This document shows, one piece after another, positions 59,223-64,000 of a stretch of 64,000 bases of DNA. The notes under the pieces are model-generated. The model saw only the letters and a program-made list of their open reading frames with translations. It was not told the origin of the DNA and searched no databases. Source of the DNA: Mallotus nudiflorus (Eukaryota > Streptophyta > Magnoliopsida > Malpighiales > Euphorbiaceae). Position 1 is the first letter of the stretch; every line of letters begins with the position of its first letter. Made by a program: the position numbers and the translations under genes. The DNA is taken from positions 620,001 to 684,000 of the forward strand of contig CANTUR010000639.1 in assembly GCA_947683625.1 (NCBI GenBank). Reading direction: 5' to 3'.

Positions 59223-62200
59223 ATTGGAAACTAGCACCTTCATATAAGATTATGTAGAATGTATATAGCGTACTTTGGTTCAGGTATGAGTCTTAACCAT
59301 ATATGGAAGACCTATTACGAGAATATCATAATGATAGGTGGTCTTTGGAATGGATTTAAATACTGTCTGTGGAAGACCCATTACCAGAATCTCATAGTGG
59401 TAGATGGTCTTGCAAATGAATTAATGTACTGTGTATATGCTAGCATTATGACTTTTTATCTATTCTAATTGCTTCATCCATGCATATTAATTTGTCATAT
59501 TCTCGGTTCAAACTGTAGAAAATAATGGAGAGCATTTCAGTAAGTGGTGAAGTTGGTGGTGCTGGTGGAGCATACTCATATAATGCCCTGAAAAGATTGG
59601 ACCAGATTTGGTCTAGCATCTGTTCTCAAGAAGGTAGAATTTATGCCATACCCATGGTTATATTATAACTTCTACTTGATGTCCAACAGTGCCTTAAAGC
59701 TCCAGTAGTCTTCACATCCATTTTGCAGTTTTCCAAGAACCTCAGCAAGTAGTTTCAACTATTCCAAATGTGTCAAGCCGCTCTGATCTGACCAATGATG
59801 ACAGATTTGATGTGGTAGTTTGTGGAGGTACTCTGGGAATCTTCATTGCTACAGCACTAAGTGCCAAAGGTCTTCGAGTAGGAATTGTGGAAAAAAATAT
59901 ACTGAAAGGGGTATGATGTACATTAGAGTTCTTTCTTGAGATAATTTCTAGCATAGAGAATTGCTTCTAAAAGATAAATAGTTCTAAATGTTAGAGGGAG
60001 CAAGAGTGGAATATCTCAAGGAAAGAGCTCTTGGAGCTTGTAGAAGTTGGAGTTCTTTCAGAGAATGACATTGAAAAAGTTACAGTAACGAAATTTAACC
60101 CTGTGAGTTCTTGAATTTTACAAATTGATGAGTATTTATTAGCTTTCTTCTGAATACTGGATCATATGATACAGTACTGCAAGTGATTGTTAAAATTTCT
60201 TTCAAAATTTTCCCCAAGTCTACTTTTTGCTGGTATAAGGATCCTATGGCAGGTTTACTCCTGAATTATTTTCTTTCTAGATGCTTTAGAACAAGTAAGC
60301 CATCTGTTTTTCAGTGAATATATTGGGTAAAGAAAAGCGGCTTGTCCAGAATCTGTATTTTCTGTGAATCTCTACCTGGGAGAGATATGCTGCCACAGTT
60401 GTTCAACTGTGTTGGACATTGAATACAACAGTACCATTTTAACTATAAAGGAGCACAAAAATAAAATTAATGATTGTCACTTAATATTTCCAGTAACTGG
60501 GCTCTTTTATCTGTTATCATCTTAGACAAACTTGCACTTTTTGCCAGAGATTTCTAATTTCAAATAACTGAAATAAGCAAATGTCTATGACCATGCCCTG
60601 GTGCTTGGAGTTGCTGTAGAGTTTGTATTCTCTGTCAGTGTCAGATTGTGACTACAGTGTCTAGATCTTCAATCTTGTGTTTCGCTAGGAAGCATGAGCG
60701 AGATAATCAAGTTCTTTAAAACATTGTGAGTTTAAATATGTGCTGGAAATGAAGGACAATGCAATAATGGGGATGAAATGAGTTTTGCACCTTTCCGTCG
60801 CATCATCCAGGGAGGTTTCTTTACTCAACCATAATAGACTTCAGTTGTTGAAGTCATTCTCCTGAATGCTATCCAAGTGCCAATGCTGACTCATGTTATC
60901 TCTTTGGTTCTGATGTGCTCCAACTTATTGCTGTTGAAATTTCATTTCCTGTGCAGAACAGATGTGGATTTGAGGATAAAGGGGAAGTCTGGGTTGAAGA
61001 CATTCTTAATCTTGGTGTTTCGTGAGTTTTATCTTTTCAATTAACTTCAGACATAGCTGATCAAAACAACACAAATGTTGACAAGATCATCCATATACCA
61101 GTTTTTATTTTTACACCTAACATCATATAATCAGAGCAAAGATCAATTTATTTCATTACATCCATTATGTTCTGTTAGGTTATACCAAAAATGATATTAT
61201 TTTCCGTGAATTTAGATGTACCACATAGCATAGACATCAAACATGAGCAAAGTGGAATTTTCTAATAAATGTTCCCATAATTCCATTTTAACTGTGCTTT
61301 AAAGCTATTTAATGATTTATAAGGAAATCTTATTTTCACCTACTTCATCAAGTATTAATTAAAGAACGTTTCATGTTAATATTGTATTAACTCAATAGTT
61401 ATTTAGCTTGTGTCCCTCAAGTGTAAAATCATCTGATTAAGGGAAGCAAGGGTAAGGCCAGTGTCACTTGAATTAATTCTCAATTTTAACTATATTTTTT
61501 TTGCAAATTTTTTTCTCACTGCTTTATTGATTATGGTGGCACAATGAAGTAGTATAACTTAGTCCCTTTAACATGAATGCTGATGGTTTTGTTTTGAGGA
61601 AAAAACTAATCCTGCAGAGTACTGATGCTTACAAGAAAATTGATTATATATGTGTATATTGATTTGCATTATTCTCTCATTACAGGCCTGTAAAGCTCAT
61701 TGAGATTATGAAGGAACACTTTATTTTCCATGGAGGAGTTATCTTAGAAGGATACAGTGTCTCCAGCATTTGTGTGTATGAGGATGCCGCAGTCAGTCCA
61801 CCAACACTTCCTACTATTATAATTTGATACAAACTAGATAAAAGAACAGATATAGTCAACCTCAAACCTGAAAAAGTTTTGGGGTATCTATATTAGTGAA
61901 TTGAATTATGTTTCATTTTGGCTGATGTTGTTATCTGCCCTGGGTTGAGTTAATAACTACATAAAACAGGCTACATAATAAGAAGCAAGAGCAGTATATA
62001 GGTGTGCAGAGATGATAGAGTAAGAAAAGCAGAAATCATAAACAAGTTATAATGGAATTTTGTTTACCGTAGAAGTAAAATATGGTTAATAAGACTTTCA
62101 AGATAATATTTGAAGTGAAAATGGTGAAAATTTGAAATAAAATATTTACCTCAAGATGACAGTGGAGATGTAACATTTAATAACACCGACAAGTGAAGTT

Positions 62201-64000
62201 GTTCAAGGTTGCATGTGCTTGTGATTTATACAATAATGCATCCATAAATTCAAAAACACCAGTTGTTATTTTATTCATTGCTTAATTTACATCAGTCCTT
62301 ACAATTTTTTTTTCCCATAGGTTTTGGAACTTGCCGAGGGGAAAATACTATCAACTCGTCTCATCATTGATGCAATGGGTAACTTCTCACCTGTGGTGAA
62401 ACAGGTCAAGCTCCTTTTCTCCTTTAACATTTGCAATCAAAAGTGCAGTGGGAACCATCAATTTTTTCTGCAAGATCTACTATTTTTCACATATAGGTGT
62501 GCATTTTGGTGCCACATTTGGTAAATTGTCAGGCCATATGAATTCTAAGAGCATTTTAAAAAGTATTGGTACACATTTAGTCAAATGATTTTTGCATAGT
62601 TGACTAACTGATAAATGGAATGAGGATTGCATCCATTTAGTTACAAAGTCTTCACATTTTTTTGTATATCAATGTGCTGATCCCACTTATTCCATGGATA
62701 TGTATGAGGTTGTTACATCAATTGACTTTCTGCGGTCTATGACCAAACTGACTTTTTATTATGTGATTTACAGATAAGAGGAGGAAGGAAGCCTGATGGT
62801 GTTTGCCTTGTTGTGGGGACTTGTTCCCGCGGTTTTAAAGATAATTGTACAGGTGATGTCATATACAGTAGCTCATCTGTGAAGAAGGTTGGAAAGTCAG
62901 AAGTACAACTATTTTGGGAGGTAAATTAGCGTTCTAGTACAATATGCTAATCATTTTGCAGTTTATTTGCTTTTGAGAATGAAAATGTTCATGAACATTT
63001 TATAGGCATTTCCAGCTGGTTCTGGTCCTATGGATCGTACTACTTATATGTTCACTTATGTTAGTCCTCAACCTGGATCACCTAAGTTGGAAGATCTATT
63101 GGAAGAGTACTGGGACTTGATGCCAAAATATGAGGTAAATTTTCAGTTCTGGTGACTGCAAACTTGTGCATCACTCTTCAGCTGGCTTGGTTCTACATCT
63201 TGATAATTGAATTCTCTTCAGTTTAAGACAATTAATACTTCAAATCAACACTTTTCATCTTCATTATTGTTGTTTTCTGTTACAACAACTTCTACATGAT
63301 CAATTCAACATTCAAAATTCAAAATTATTTTCAATCTTTGGTAGTTTTTGTGGTTCTGATTACATATTCTAAGCTCATAAAGGAGCTAAGAAACATAGAA
63401 GAAATGGTATTTCTATCTCTATATAGTATGATAACCTAACAAGTATAGTTATGGAAGTGTTAGTGAAAGGGGAGACTATATTGTAATACCTCTCTTGCTC
63501 TATTATGACTGATACACTTGTCTCTTGTCCAGCTTATATTGCTAGAAACCATTTATTGAAATCTTCTAGGAGCAAGCATGTTCTTTAAAGATTTATAATA
63601 CATTCATCACTTTATGAGTTTGAAATAAGATCTTGAGGGCAAAACTTTATCTTATATTTGTTTATCAGTGGGCATTAACTTCCTGGTCTCTCAGTATACA
63701 TTTCTATAAATCTTCCAAACCATACTTGACATCTAAATTTGATCTGCCTGTAAATGTCAATGTTGTTCTAAGAGTCATGTAGGTCTTGTTTTATATGAAG
63801 TCCATTTTTTATTTTCACTTGTTATATATTCAGTCAAAACACTGCAGTGTCCTATTTTACTTTTTCATTCTCAGTCACTAACTAGTTCTTAGTGTTTATC
63901 CATTTTTCTGGAACCCTTAGCTGATTGTTGGTAATGGTCTGCATTTTTCCACTTTGTAGGGAGTGTCTCTTAATAATCTGGAGATAAAGAGAGTTATATA
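58624..64000 (+). CDS. Plastid-type FAD-dependent oxidoreductase, lycopene-cyclase-like, 3' end beyond window
   Basis: Ten exons: 58624-58758, 59519-59633, 59729-59910, 59995-60102, 60957-61021, 61686-61791, 62321-62404, 62774-62920, 63006-63134 and 63960 to the edge. All junctions are GT-AG and the frame is open for 370 residues. Residues 1-45 are Gln/Arg/Ser-rich and look like a transit peptide. Residues 110-139 (FDVVVCGGTLGIFIATALSA, then RVGIVEK) are a Rossmann dinucleotide fold with GGTLG for FAD and Glu138 for the ribose. A second FAD motif, LSTRLIIDAMGNFSPVVKQ, ends exon 7. The plan matches the flavoprotein monooxygenase/lycopene cyclase group. The nearest plant relatives I know of are annotated lycopene beta/epsilon cyclase-like without a proven reaction. 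Substrate unknown. No break seen. Confidence 0.85.

Overview
The window is nuclear DNA of a flowering plant, most likely a woody eudicot. It is AT-rich, has long intergenic stretches, GT-AG introns and typical plant genes, and carries both Athila and Tat lineages of Ty3/gypsy retrotransposons. I do not name a species. Only three host genes can be supported: a PP2A B56-type regulatory subunit (20670-25191, +), a small DUF861-type cupin (26444-26884, -), and a plastid-type FAD-dependent, lycopene-cyclase-like oxidoreductase whose first ten exons (58624-64000, +) run off the right edge.

Layout. 1-2526 is AT-rich intergenic DNA. 2527-14411 is an old, decayed LTR element with about 650-bp LTRs ending TGTT...AACA. 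Its right LTR was later split by a 5.7-kb L1-type LINE (8117-13849), framed by a 16-bp target-site duplication. 15059-16250 is a second, internally deleted LINE remnant. 16933-17520 is a MITE-like element. Two adjacent host genes follow in convergent orientation: PP2A B56, with one 2.9-kb intron, and the cupin.

29070-58248 is a retrotransposon complex. A solo LTR (29070-31053) sits in a GTAGT target duplication and is followed by 965 bp of oxidoreductase-gene upstream sequence, exon 1 and intron 1. That stretch breaks abruptly at 32018 into the interior of a minus-strand Tat-type Ty3/gypsy element, which ends at 58248 with its 5' LTR. The same GTAGT and the same gene sequence follow again there, this time continuing into the gene. 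The locus therefore shows one insertion site twice: once as a solo LTR with an orphan exon 1, once as a truncated long element with the real gene. Either an unequal exchange between two alleles or an assembly join of two haplotypes explains this.

The Tat element carries gag-pro-RT-RNaseH-INT on the minus strand. On the opposite strand, in its 3' part, it carries two intron-containing antisense genes (aORF1, 32538-33821; aORF2, 34273-48673) in which every inferred intron is phase 0. aORF2 is split by a complete 13.3-kb Athila element (34761-48021, minus, GGGGG target duplication) with gag, protease, RT/RNaseH, integrase and two env-like ORFs. Every transposon gene is broken. Most of the breaks I could read are C-to-T or G-to-A changes, and both integrases show Lys where the catalytic Glu is expected. 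The antisense genes and the duplicated insertion site are the two most interesting observations.
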